From Aristaeella lactis (GTDB lineage: Bacteria > Bacillota > Clostridia > Christensenellales > Aristaeellaceae), in assembly GCF_018118585.1 (NCBI RefSeq), contig NZ_CP069421.1, positions 682,001-746,000 on the forward strand: a stretch of 64,000 bases of DNA. The letters run 5' to 3'. Made by a program: the position numbers and the translations under genes. Below are positions 24,762 through 34,030 of the stretch, piece after piece; the stretch's first letter is position 1; each line of letters opens with the position of its first letter. Below the pieces are notes generated by a model that saw only the letters and a list, made by a program, of their open reading frames with translations, did not search any database and was not told where the DNA came from.

Positions 24762-26807
24762 GTGGATAATAAGGACATGAACATGATGCCTGAATCCGCG
24801 GAAGCCGAAAAACAGGCGGCCGCGGCCGATCTTGACGCAATTATGCGGAAATATGACCGGGAAAGCAATGTCCGGATCTGGGTGGGAAAACCAAAAATTT
24901 TCGTCGGGATCATCCTGGCCGTGTTTTCCCTGTACTGCATGTATGTGACCCTGTTTGCCAATTTCCTGGACCAGGTGCGGCTCAGCTCATTCCTGGGACT
25001 GGTTATTATCATGGGGTACCTGACCTATCCCGCCAAAAAGGGACATGTGAAGGTAAATCATATGCCCTGGTATGACATTGTGCTGATGATCCTGGGCGCA
25101 GCCGCCTTCTTCTATTATACTTTCCGGGCTCCTGCGCTGATGACGACAAGGATCAAGACAAAGCTGACCGATCCGGTGTACATTACAGCCGGCATAGTCG
25201 GTATTGTTGTCCTGTGTGAACTGTGCCGCCGCAGTGTGGGTCTTCCGATCCTCTGCGTTGCAGGACTCTTCCTTTCCTACACGATCTATTTCTATGTCAA
25301 GGACGGCAAACTGCTGTCCAATGTGGTGCATGAGCTCTTTTACAATGAAAACGGGCTTCTGTCAACGCCGCTGAATGTGTGTTCAAAGTATATTGTAGTA
25401 TTTATTATCTTTGGCGCATTCCTTGAGAAAACGGGCATATCAGAATTCTTTATCGCTCTGGCGAACGGACTGACAGGCCGGTTTGCAGGTGGTCCCGCAA
25501 AGGTTGCTGTTATTTCCAGCGCACTGTGCGGAATGGTTTCAGGCTCCTCTGTCGGCAATACCGTTACGACCGGTTCCATCACGATTCCGATGATGAAGAA
25601 AACCGGTTATGACAAGAACTTCTCCGGCGCGGTTGAGGCAGCTGCCTCCACCGGCGGACAGATCATGCCTCCGATCATGGGCGCGGCCGCGTTCCTGATG
25701 GCGGATTACCTGGGTGTGCCGTATTCCGACATCATCGTAAGAGCCATCCTGCCCGCCTGCCTGTATTTCCTCGGTGTTTTCCTTTCTGTCCACCTGGAAG
25801 CGAAACGGCTTGGACTTAAGGGCCTGAGCAGGGAACAGCTTCCGCGCATCAGGGAACTGATGAAGGAAAGCTACCTTCTTCTTCCGCTGGCCATCCTGAT
25901 CTACCTGGTTTGTTCCAACACGAAAACCATGCAGTTCTCCGCTGCGGTCTCCATCCTGGCAACGATCGCGGTCGGCGTGATCAGCAATATCCACAGGAAT
26001 ATACGCCACGGAAAACCCCTGCAGACAGGAGAGGGAACCCACAACCAGCGTTTCAGGCCCGTAAACGTATTTGAGGCGCTTGAAAACGGCGGCAGAAGCT
26101 GCATTTCCGTAGCGGTTGCCTGCGGCGTGGCCGGTCTGATCTGCGGATGCCTGACCGTCACAGGCCTTGCCTCCACCGTGATCAACGCGATTGTTACGGT
26201 TTCCCAGGGAAAACTTTTCCTGGGGCTCCTGCTGACAATGATCTGCTGTATCATCCTGGGCATGGGGCTTCCCACTACAGCAACCTACTGCATTATGGCA
26301 TCCACCTGCGCACCGATCCTGTTTAAGATGGATGTTCCGCTGCTGGCGGCTCACTTCTTTGTGTTCTATTACGGTATCGTAGCGGATATTACACCGCCGG
26401 TTGCGCTGGCGGCCTATGCAGGATCTGCCATTTCCGGCGGAAGCCCGATGAAAACAGGTGTGAACGCCACACGACTTGCCATCGCCGGGTTTATTATCCC
26501 GTTTATTTTCGCACTCAGTCCTGATATGCTGCTGATCAACGCAACATGGCAGGATGTCCTCCTGATCACCGTGACATCCATCATCGGAATGTACGGCGTC
26601 ACCTTCGGACTGAGCGGATTCCATTCCTTCGAAATGAGCGGGCAGGGACGGGTTGTCGGATATGTGCAGCGGATCATATCCATTGCAGGAGGACTGCTCC
26701 TGATCTATCCCGGTATTCTGACGGATATTATCGGCGTTGCGCTGGTCGGCGCTGTGCTGATCTGGAGACGTATCAGCAGTTCGGGAAAGAATAAGATCAA
26801 AACCTGA
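24762..26807 (+). CDS. TRAP transporter permease, fused small and large (4TM/12TM) subunits
   Basis: 681 residues from the GTG at 24762 (GAGGGAG upstream; an ATG at 24777 is possible). A ~45-residue polar start precedes about 16-18 membrane helices. The large-subunit part shows the DctM-like pattern: GAFLEKTGISEFF, SALCGMVSGSSVGNT, EAAASTGGQIMPPIMGAAAF, and GMGLPTTATYCIMA late. Fusion of DctQ- and DctM-like parts is typical for TAXI systems. Imports the ligand of the upstream binding protein with a sodium or proton gradient. Confidence 0.95.
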   Translation: MDNKDMNMMPESAEAEKQAAAADLDAIMRKYDRESNVRIWVGKPKIFVGIILAVFSLYCMYVTLFANFLDQVRLSSFLGLVIIMGYLTYPAKKGHVKVNHMPWYDIVLMILGAAAFFYYTFRAPALMTTRIKTKLTDPVYITAGIVGIVVLCELCRRSVGLPILCVAGLFLSYTIYFYVKDGKLLSNVVHELFYNENGLLSTPLNVCSKYIVVFIIFGAFLEKTGISEFFIALANGLTGRFAGGPAKVAVISSALCGMVSGSSVGNTVTTGSITIPMMKKTGYDKNFSGAVEAAASTGGQIMPPIMGAAAFLMADYLGVPYSDIIVRAILPACLYFLGVFLSVHLEAKRLGLKGLSREQLPRIRELMKESYLLLPLAILIYLVCSNTKTMQFSAAVSILATIAVGVISNIHRNIRHGKPLQTGEGTHNQRFRPVNVFEALENGGRSCISVAVACGVAGLICGCLTVTGLASTVINAIVTVSQGKLFLGLLLTMICCIILGMGLPTTATYCIMASTCAPILFKMDVPLLAAHFFVFYYGIVADITPPVALAAYAGSAISGGSPMKTGVNATRLAIAGFIIPFIFALSPDMLLINATWQDVLLITVTSIIGMYGVTFGLSGFHSFEMSGQGRVVGYVQRIISIAGGLLLIYPGILTDIIGVALVGAVLIWRRISSSGKNKIKT

Positions 26808-26824
26808 CAAAGCTATATTTTACC

Positions 26825-26854
26825 AATGCCGTGCCTGTATGGCACGGCATTTTT
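26825..26854 (+). terminator. Terminator after the TRAP permease
   Basis: 11-bp stem AATGCCGTGCC / GGCACGGCATT (26825-26835 with 26841-26851), 5-base loop, T-run TTTT. Confidence 0.92.
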
Positions 26855-26857
26855 AGC

Positions 26858-26886
26858 TTGTCACGTGAGTATGAAAAAGTTATAAT
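26858..26886 (+). promoter_or_regulatory. Promoter for priA and the following genes
   Basis: TTGTCA (26858-26863), 17-base spacer, TATAAT (26881-26886), directly after the TRAP terminator and 39 bases before the priA GTG. Confidence 0.8.
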
Positions 26887-26924
26887 AAAAGATGGTATAT
26901 TTTACCCCAAAAGGAGGGAAAAGG

Positions 26925-29162
26925 GTGTATTGTCAGGTGATCATCGACATCGTGCACGAGAACGTGGCAAGCCCTTTTACCTACAGAATTCCTGAGGAAA
27001 TGGAACTTATACCGGGCCAGCGTGTGGCCGTACCTTTCGGAAGACGGGAAAAGGAAGGAATTATCCTTGGTCTGTCTGAAACCTGCGATCTTGATGAAAG
27101 CAGGGTGAAGGACATCCTCCGTCCGCTGGAAGACTATGCGGCTGTTCCGGCTGAACTGATGGAGCTGGCCGGGCAGATGGCTCTCGAAGCGCACTGCCCC
27201 CTGGCTGAAACCCTTCGCCTTATGCTGCCGGCACAGATGCGGGGCGGCCGTATTCACGTTAAGACAGAAAAAACGGCCGTACTGAATGTTCAGGCTGAAA
27301 AAGCCCTGGCAATGGCGGAAGCTGAAAAAAGAAGCCCCAAACGGGCAGCCATCCTGCGGATGCTTGCGGATGGAAAAGTCCATATGGTCAGTGAACTGGC
27401 TTCCGCGGTAAAGGAACCGCGTGAAGCGCTCAGGAAACTTGCAGCGGATGAAATCATCCTGCTGTCGGAAGAGGAAAGCCTCCGCGTTCCGGGCAGCTCA
27501 TTTGGAAGCCTTCAGAATCCCGGGTTTACACTGACTGCCGGGCAGCGGGAGGCACTGGATGAGATTCTTCCCTGCCTGACAGGAAAGGGAGGCAGGTTTC
27601 TCCTTCATGGCGTAACAGGCAGCGGAAAGACCGAAGTTTTTATGGCTGCTGTTCAGGAAACGCTGACACTGGGAAAAAGCGCCATTATTCTTGTACCTGA
27701 AATTGCCCTGACCCCGCAGATGGTGTCCTGGTTCCGGGGAAGGTTCGGGCCTGTTGCCGCCGTTATTCATTCCAGGCTCAGTCCGGGAGAACGGTTTGAC
27801 GAATGGCGTCGGATCCGGCGCGGAGAGGCACGGGTTGTGATCGGAGCCCGCAGCGCTGTTTTCTCACCTGCCAGGGATCTGGGACTGATTGTGGTGGATG
27901 AGGAACATGAAAGCACTTACATGAGTGATCACCATCCGCGGTATGACGCGAGAGAAGTCGCCCTGAACCGGTGCGCGCGTGAAAATGCCACCCTGATCCT
28001 TGCCAGCGCCACACCCAGCATCCTGAGTTTTGCCCGGGCCAGGAGAGGTGATTACATGCTCCTGGAGATGCCCAGGAGGGTCAAGGATCGTCCGCTTCCT
28101 GAAGTGGAGATCGTCGATATGAGGGAGGAACTGGAAAACGGCAACCGTACCGTCCTGAGCGCATCGTTGAGAAGAACCCTGAAGGAATGTGTGACACGGG
28201 GAGAGCAGGCGATGCTGCTGATGAACCGGCGGGGATACAATTCCTTTGTCAGCTGCAGGTCCTGCGGGTATGTTGTCAAGTGCCCGAACTGTGATATCAG
28301 CATGACTTACCATGTGGCGAGCAACGATGGAATGCTCAGGTGCCATTACTGCGGACAGGCCATGAGGCCGCCTGAAACCTGTCCGGAATGCGGCGGGAAA
28401 TATATCCGGTATTTCGGGGCCGGGACACAAAAAGTTGAGGAGGAAGTCGCGAAACTCCTGCCAGGTATTCCGACCGCCAGAATGGATTATGACACAACCG
28501 GCGGAAAAGACGGACACGGAAAGATCCTGGAGGAATTCCGGAGCGGACGCGCACGGGTCCTTATCGGCACGCAGATGATTGCCAAAGGGCTGGACTTTCC
28601 GCAGGTCACACTGGTTGGTGTGATCGCGGCGGATATGACCCTGAACCTGCCGGATTACAGAAGCAGGGAGCGGACCTTCCAGCTGCTGACGCAGGTGGCC
28701 GGCCGGGCAGGACGCGGGGAAAAACCTGGGAAGGTGATCATTCAGACCTATAAGCCTGAAGATCCTGTGATCGGATATGCAGCATCCCAGGACTACCGGT
28801 CTTTCTTTGAAGATGAATTCCGGAGACGCAGACGCGGACTGTATCCGCCTTTTACCCTGCTTGTCCGTTTCCTGACAGAAAGCCGGAGCGAAGAAGCAGC
28901 GGTCCGCACGGCAGACCAGCTTGAGCGGGAAATACGGGACATGATGGAAAATCATCCTGCCTGGCAGAAAAAGGTGCTGCTTGTCTCCAACGATACACCC
29001 GGGGTGAAAGTGCTGCGGGGTAAAAACCGCCGCCACGTACTGATGAAACTGCTGGTCGGGCCGGAAACGGATGAAATGATCGCCGCCATGACTGAACTGG
29101 CACGCGAGCCGGCCGGGGATACGGAAGTATGGTTTGAGGTCAACCCGACCACGATGATCTGA
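26925..29162 (+). CDS. priA: Primosomal protein N' (PriA) replication-restart helicase
   Basis: 745 residues from the GTG at 26925, which has AAGGAGG 7 bases before it; the in-frame ATG at 26892 has no site. N-terminal DNA-binding domain (YCQVIIDIVHENV, PGQRVAVPFGRREK), Walker A HGVTGSGKTEVF, DEEH box VVDEEHE, helicase motif III ASATPSILS. The zinc region has cysteine pairs CRSCG, CPNCD, CHYCG and CPECGG, and helicase motifs GTQMIAKGLDF and VAGRAGRG follow. Reloads the replisome at stalled forks. Confidence 0.98.
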   Translation: MYCQVIIDIVHENVASPFTYRIPEEMELIPGQRVAVPFGRREKEGIILGLSETCDLDESRVKDILRPLEDYAAVPAELMELAGQMALEAHCPLAETLRLMLPAQMRGGRIHVKTEKTAVLNVQAEKALAMAEAEKRSPKRAAILRMLADGKVHMVSELASAVKEPREALRKLAADEIILLSEEESLRVPGSSFGSLQNPGFTLTAGQREALDEILPCLTGKGGRFLLHGVTGSGKTEVFMAAVQETLTLGKSAIILVPEIALTPQMVSWFRGRFGPVAAVIHSRLSPGERFDEWRRIRRGEARVVIGARSAVFSPARDLGLIVVDEEHESTYMSDHHPRYDAREVALNRCARENATLILASATPSILSFARARRGDYMLLEMPRRVKDRPLPEVEIVDMREELENGNRTVLSASLRRTLKECVTRGEQAMLLMNRRGYNSFVSCRSCGYVVKCPNCDISMTYHVASNDGMLRCHYCGQAMRPPETCPECGGKYIRYFGAGTQKVEEEVAKLLPGIPTARMDYDTTGGKDGHGKILEEFRSGRARVLIGTQMIAKGLDFPQVTLVGVIAADMTLNLPDYRSRERTFQLLTQVAGRAGRGEKPGKVIIQTYKPEDPVIGYAASQDYRSFFEDEFRRRRRGLYPPFTLLVRFLTESRSEEAAVRTADQLEREIRDMMENHPAWQKKVLLVSNDTPGVKVLRGKNRRHVLMKLLVGPETDEMIAAMTELAREPAGDTEVWFEVNPTTMI

Positions 29163-29262
29163 CCTTCTGTATTTCCGCAATGGCTGCCGCACCCGGGAAC
29201 GGGAAGACGGACGGGTGCCTGAACGTCATAATATATAAGAGAAACAGGAAGAGGAACAAAAC

Positions 29263-29760
29263 ATGGCTATCAGAAAGATTGTAACCTTAGGGGATGAAAC
29301 GCTGCGGAAGCACTGCAAACCGCAGGAGAAATTCGACAAGAGGCTGGCAACGCTGCTGAAGGATATGGCAGATACCATGTACAAAGCTGAAGGTGTCGGC
29401 CTGGCCGCACCGCAGGTTGGTATTCTCAGGCGCATAGCTGTTGTTGATGTGACTGAGGATCACAGCGGACTGCTGGAGATGGTCAATCCGGAAATCATTG
29501 AACGTGAAGGAGAGCAGACCGGACGGGAAGGGTGCCTGAGCGTTCCCGGGAGGCAGGGCGTTGTGACCCGGCCTATGAAGATCAAAGCCAGATTCCAGGA
29601 CCGGAACGGAGATACCTATGAAATAGAGACAGAAGGCTTTGAGGCCAGGGCAATCTGCCATGAACTCGATCATCTGGACGGCACCCTGTATATCGATGTG
29701 ATGGACAGAGAACTGACGGAAGAAGAAATCCATGGGCATATTCCGGAGGATGACGCATAA
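29263..29760 (+). CDS. def: Peptide deformylase
   Basis: 165 residues. Motif I GVGLAAPQVG, motif II EGCLSVPG with metal ligand C91, motif III HELDHLDG with H133, catalytic E134 and H137. It removes the formyl group from new proteins using Fe2+. It heads the def-fmt-rsmB-rlmN-stp-prkC-rsgA-rpe string, the standard order in Bacillota; its last base is shared with the fmt start (TAATG). Confidence 0.98.
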   Translation: MAIRKIVTLGDETLRKHCKPQEKFDKRLATLLKDMADTMYKAEGVGLAAPQVGILRRIAVVDVTEDHSGLLEMVNPEIIEREGEQTGREGCLSVPGRQGVVTRPMKIKARFQDRNGDTYEIETEGFEARAICHELDHLDGTLYIDVMDRELTEEEIHGHIPEDDA

Positions 29761-30692
29761 TGAGAATTGTATTTATGGGCACTCCGGAGTTTGCAGTGCC
29801 TTCCCTGAAGGCACTGATCCGTGAAGGATATGAAATCGCCGGTGTGTTTACGCAGCCTGACCGGCCGAAGGGACGCGGAAAGAAGCCGGCGCCGAGCCCG
29901 GTGAAAATGGCCGCGGAAGAAGCGGGAATTCCTGTTTTCCAGCCGGAAAAAATCCGGAAAACCGGTGTGGAAGACCTGCGGAACCTGAAACCGGATCTGT
30001 GCGTGACCGCAGCATTTGGACAGATTCTGAGCCAGGAGATTCTGAACATACCCCCGCTGGGCAATATCAATGTGCACGCGTCCCTGCTGCCCAGACACCG
30101 CGGGGCCGCGCCCATTGCCCACGCGATCATGGACGGAGATGAAAAAGCAGGCGTAACAACCATGTTTATGGACGCGGGGATCGATACAGGCGATATGCTG
30201 CTGCAGGAAGCAACGGAGATCGGATGTGATGAAACCTGCGCTGAGCTGACAGAAAGGCTGAGCGTTATCGGCGCAGAACTGCTGATCCGCACCGTAAAGG
30301 AAATCGAAGCCGGCACACTGGTCCGTTATGCTCAGAACGAGGCGGAAATGACCTATGACCCGATGCTTGACAAAGGGATGGGGATCATTGACTTCATGAT
30401 GAAGGACGACGCAGTCAGGGGAAGAATAAACGGACTGAATCCCTGGCCCTGTGTTACTGTGCCGATACAGGGCGAACGGCTGAAACTGCTGCGGGCGGTG
30501 ACCTGTGAAGGCAGCGGTGAACCGGGGAGCGTGATTTCGGCAGATCCGAAAAACGGCCTGAGGATCGCCTGCGGTTCCGGTGCTGTGAGGATCCTGGAAT
30601 TACAGGCGCCGGGCGGCAAACGTATGAAGGCCGAGGACTGGCTCAGAGGACACGGGATTCCGGAAGGAACATCCCTGAGAGAGGACGCGTAA
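29760..30692 (+). CDS. fmt: Methionyl-tRNA formyltransferase
   Basis: 310 residues. N-terminal formyltransferase domain with IVFMGTPEFAVPSL, QPDRPKGRGKK, the catalytic NINVHASLLPRHRGAAPI segment and MDAGIDTGDML; C-terminal domain contains GRINGLNPWPC. It formylates initiator Met-tRNA, the counterpart of the deformylase next door. Confidence 0.98.
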   Translation: MRIVFMGTPEFAVPSLKALIREGYEIAGVFTQPDRPKGRGKKPAPSPVKMAAEEAGIPVFQPEKIRKTGVEDLRNLKPDLCVTAAFGQILSQEILNIPPLGNINVHASLLPRHRGAAPIAHAIMDGDEKAGVTTMFMDAGIDTGDMLLQEATEIGCDETCAELTERLSVIGAELLIRTVKEIEAGTLVRYAQNEAEMTYDPMLDKGMGIIDFMMKDDAVRGRINGLNPWPCVTVPIQGERLKLLRAVTCEGSGEPGSVISADPKNGLRIACGSGAVRILELQAPGGKRMKAEDWLRGHGIPEGTSLREDA

Positions 30693-32048
30693 ATGAAAGA
30701 GCAGAAAAGCATGGAAGGCATTGCTGCCAGAAGGACGGCCCTGAAGGTGATCAGGCAGGTGACAGAGGAAGGTGCCTACGCGGCACTGGCACTCGATGCC
30801 GCCCTGAAAAACTGCGGACTGTCCGGCGCTGACCGCAGGCTCGTTTCCCGGCTGACATATGACACGCTGGATCACCTGATCCAGCTGGATTGGGCACTGA
30901 GCCAGGTCATGGCGAAACCGGATACGGATATCAAACTGAAAAATATCCTGCGGCTGGGAGCCTGCCAGATCCTTCTGGAAGACCGGATTCCGGAAAGCGC
31001 GGCAACGAATATCTGCGTTCAGCTGTGCACGGAACTGGGTATGCCCGGACTGAAGGGGGTATGCAACGGAATCCTGCGCAACCTTGTGCGAAAAAAAGAC
31101 GAACTTGCCAAACCCGACGCGGAAAAGGATCCGGTTAAAGCGGCAGCCCTGAAATACAGTGTTCCGGAATGGATCTATAAAAGAGTATATGATGATTACG
31201 GGGAGGAAGCCGAAAAGATCCTTGCTTTCAGGAACCATGATGAGGGATGGATGCTGAGGCCCAACCTTCTGAAGCTTGATGACACGGGATTTGAACAGCT
31301 GCTTGCCAGAAAGGTCTGGAAAAAGGAAAAAGCTGACCTTCCGCATGCCTGGCGGATCAGCGGCGCTATGGATATATCCCGGGATGCCGATTATCTTTCA
31401 GGGAACTATTCGATCCAGAGCGGCGGCAGCATGCTTGCGTGCCTGGCCATGAATGTAAAACGGGGTCAGCAGATCCTTGACTGCTGCGCGGCTCCCGGCG
31501 GGAAAACCTGTTATATGGCGGAACTGATGGGGGGAACGGGCCGTATACAGGCCTGGGATATCCACGACCACCGCGTGAAACTGATCGAGGCGCAGGCGCA
31601 GAGGCTGGGACTGGAGAACATCCGGCCGATGGTCCGTGACGCCGCCAAGAAACGGGAAGATCTTTACAGGACGATGGACGCGGTTTTGCTGGACGCTCCC
31701 TGCTCCGGACTGGGCTTTATGTCACAGAAACCGGATCTGAAGCTGAGAGTGACCGAAGACAGCGTCAGGGGATTGACGGAACTGCAGGCCGGGCTGCTTG
31801 ATACGGTCTGTGAATACGTAAAACCCGGCGGAACGCTGGTGTATTCAACTTGTTCCATCCTAAAGGAAGAAAATGAAAAACAGGCAGCGGATTTCCTTGC
31901 GCGGCATCCTGAGTTTGAGGAAACGGAACTGCCTGACACCATTCCGGAGAAGTACCGCAGGATGAGAAAAACAGGCCTGCAGCTTCTGGAATACCGGGAC
32001 GGGATGGAAGGCTTTTATCTGATTAGAATGAGGAGAAAAAATGACTGA
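30693..32048 (+). CDS. rsmB: 16S rRNA m5C967 methyltransferase RsmB
   Basis: 451 residues starting directly after the fmt stop. N-terminal NusB-like RNA-binding domain (residues ~1-140, ALKVIRQVTEEGAYAALALD), then a Rossmann methyltransferase: CCAAPGGKTCYMAE, the first catalytic cysteine motif DAPCSGLG and the nucleophile motif VYSTCSILKEENE. Overlaps rlmN by 8 bases. Confidence 0.96.
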   Translation: MKEQKSMEGIAARRTALKVIRQVTEEGAYAALALDAALKNCGLSGADRRLVSRLTYDTLDHLIQLDWALSQVMAKPDTDIKLKNILRLGACQILLEDRIPESAATNICVQLCTELGMPGLKGVCNGILRNLVRKKDELAKPDAEKDPVKAAALKYSVPEWIYKRVYDDYGEEAEKILAFRNHDEGWMLRPNLLKLDDTGFEQLLARKVWKKEKADLPHAWRISGAMDISRDADYLSGNYSIQSGGSMLACLAMNVKRGQQILDCCAAPGGKTCYMAELMGGTGRIQAWDIHDHRVKLIEAQAQRLGLENIRPMVRDAAKKREDLYRTMDAVLLDAPCSGLGFMSQKPDLKLRVTEDSVRGLTELQAGLLDTVCEYVKPGGTLVYSTCSILKEENEKQAADFLARHPEFEETELPDTIPEKYRRMRKTGLQLLEYRDGMEGFYLIRMRRKND

Positions 32049-33105
32049 ACTGACCGGGATGACCTGCGCTGAACTGACAGAGTGGGTGAAGGAACAGGGG
32101 TATCCTGCATTCCGCGGAAAGCAGATCTTTCAGTGGATCCATCAAAGCGCCGATTTCGATGAGATGACGAATCTTCCCAAGGTCCTCCGGGAACAGCTGA
32201 AAGAGACAGCCACAGCCCAGCCTGTGAAGATACGTCTTGAACGGAAAAGCGCCCTGGATGGGACAGTGAAATTCCTGTACGAACTGAAAGACGGGAACTG
32301 CGTTGAAGGCGTGCTGATGCGCTATAAATTCGGTGTCAGCCTGTGTATTTCCACACAGGTAGGCTGCCGGATGGGATGCCGCTTCTGCGCGTCCACACTG
32401 GAAGGGCGTGTCCGCGACCTGACAGCAGGGGAAATGCTGGGGGAAATCCTGTGTGCCAACCGCTACCTTTCCGGGAAAGGCGTAAAGGTCAGTCATGTGG
32501 TGCTGATGGGAAGCGGAGAACCGCTGGATAATTATGACAATGTGATCCGTTTCCTGAAGCTTCTGAGGGAAGAGGACGGGATCAGGCTCAGTCTGAGGAA
32601 CGTATCACTTTCCACCTGCGGTATTGTGCCGAAAATGTACGCGCTGGCCGAGGAAAACCTTCCGGTGACCCTGTGCGTTTCCCTTCACGCTCCGAATGAT
32701 GAGATCCGGCGTGAAACAATGCCTATCGCCTATACCTGGTCCATCAGCGAGATCATGGAAGCCTGCAGGAACTATATCCGGAAAACAGGACGGCGGGTCA
32801 TATTCGAATACGCGCTGTCTGACGGCGTCAATGCCGGTGAAGAACAGGCAAAGGAACTGTCTGCCCTCCTGCGGGGAATGCAGTGCCATGTGAACCTGAT
32901 TCCGCTGAACATCGTGGAGGAAAGGGATATGAGGGGCGTTACGGAGAAAAACGTCCAGAAGTTCCTGAAGATCCTGCAGGATAATCATATTTCCGCCACA
33001 CGAAGGCGGGAAATGGGTGACGATATAGAAGGAGCCTGCGGACAGCTGCGCAGGAAAACAATCAAAAGCTCAGAGGGAGAATCAGAAAAAGATGCGCAAG
33101 TTTAA
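32041..33105 (+). CDS. rlmN: Dual-specificity 23S rRNA/tRNA adenine-C2 methyltransferase RlmN
   Basis: 354 residues. Radical-SAM cluster cysteines C109, C113 and C116 in GCRMGCRFC, with VLMGSGEPLDNYDN, LSTCGIVPKMYALA and a late SATRRREMGDDIEGACGQL carrying the methyl-shuttling cysteine region. Methylates A2503 of 23S rRNA and A37 of some tRNAs. Overlaps the phosphatase gene by 14 bases. Confidence 0.97.
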   Translation: MTELTGMTCAELTEWVKEQGYPAFRGKQIFQWIHQSADFDEMTNLPKVLREQLKETATAQPVKIRLERKSALDGTVKFLYELKDGNCVEGVLMRYKFGVSLCISTQVGCRMGCRFCASTLEGRVRDLTAGEMLGEILCANRYLSGKGVKVSHVVLMGSGEPLDNYDNVIRFLKLLREEDGIRLSLRNVSLSTCGIVPKMYALAEENLPVTLCVSLHAPNDEIRRETMPIAYTWSISEIMEACRNYIRKTGRRVIFEYALSDGVNAGEEQAKELSALLRGMQCHVNLIPLNIVEERDMRGVTEKNVQKFLKILQDNHISATRRREMGDDIEGACGQLRRKTIKSSEGESEKDAQV

Positions 33106-34030
33106 CCTGAAGGGGACCGTGATCCAAAGGATGCGGGGAATTGAGCGTGAAACACCGAAAGCTCCGGAGAATGAAAAGGAACAGGTCCAGGTGAATACGG
33201 AAATGTCCGCAGGTTTTACCTCCGCGCAGGGCCAGCTTCGCTATGCCTGGCGTACTGACGTCGGAAAGCTCAGGAAGAACAATCAGGATGCCGTGATCCT
33301 GGGAAACGGCCTTGTGGGTGTCGCTGACGGCATGGGTGGACATAAAGGCGGGGAGATTGCTTCCGCAGGATTGAGGGATGGACTGCTTCGGGAGACGAAG
33401 GATGCGGAACCGGACGTTCAGACCCTTGAAAAAGCAGTGCAGAAAGTCAACACGGAGCTGTGGGAACGCCAGAAAAACGACGCATCCCTTTCAGGAATGG
33501 GGACTACGCTGACCGTTCTCTGGCCGAAGGAAAAAGAGATGATTATCGGCCAGGTGGGTGACAGCCGCGCTTATCTGCTGCGGGACAGTGAACTGACGCA
33601 GGTTACGAATGACCATTCCATGGTTGCGGATATGGTGCGAAAAGGTGTCCTGACAGAGGAACAGGCAGCGTGCCATCCGATGCGCAATTATATTACAAGG
33701 GCAGTCGGTACAGAAACGCTGATAGAAGTTGACCTGTCTGTACATGACCGTAAAAAGGGTGACCGCTGGCTGATCTGTTCTGACGGGCTTCACGGAACTG
33801 TGTTCGGTGATGAACTTATTGAGCTGATGAAGACTGAGGACCTGGATGAAGCAGCGGATAAAATGCTTCAGGCAGCTCTCAACGGCGGGGGAAAGGATAA
33901 CATTTCCCTGATCCTGCTGCAGGATGATACGGATGATTCTGAACCAGAGGACAAAAATACGGAAGAGGCGGAAAATAAAGCTGATTCTTCCGCGGACGTA
34001 GATTCCTCCGAGGAGGTGAATTGTCCGTGA
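33092..34030 (+). CDS. stp: PP2C-type Ser/Thr phosphatase (Stp/PrpC)
   Basis: 312 residues. The first ~50 residues form an extra basic and polar extension before the PPM domain. Metal-binding motifs: GKLRKNNQDAV, VADGMGGHKGGE, GTTLTVLW, VGDSRAYLL, LICSDGLHGTV and GKDNISLILL. It reverses phosphorylation by the PASTA kinase encoded next, with which it overlaps by 10 bases. The C-terminal ~30 residues are Asp/Glu/Ser-rich. Confidence 0.96.
   Translation: MRKFNLKGTVIQRMRGIERETPKAPENEKEQVQVNTEMSAGFTSAQGQLRYAWRTDVGKLRKNNQDAVILGNGLVGVADGMGGHKGGEIASAGLRDGLLRETKDAEPDVQTLEKAVQKVNTELWERQKNDASLSGMGTTLTVLWPKEKEMIIGQVGDSRAYLLRDSELTQVTNDHSMVADMVRKGVLTEEQAACHPMRNYITRAVGTETLIEVDLSVHDRKKGDRWLICSDGLHGTVFGDELIELMKTEDLDEAADKMLQAALNGGGKDNISLILLQDDTDDSEPEDKNTEEAENKADSSADVDSSEEVNCP

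Noticed and set aside
29189-29218. GCACCCG/CGGGTGC hairpin between priA and def
   Set aside because: 7-bp stem with a 16-base loop and no T-tail; unlikely to terminate.
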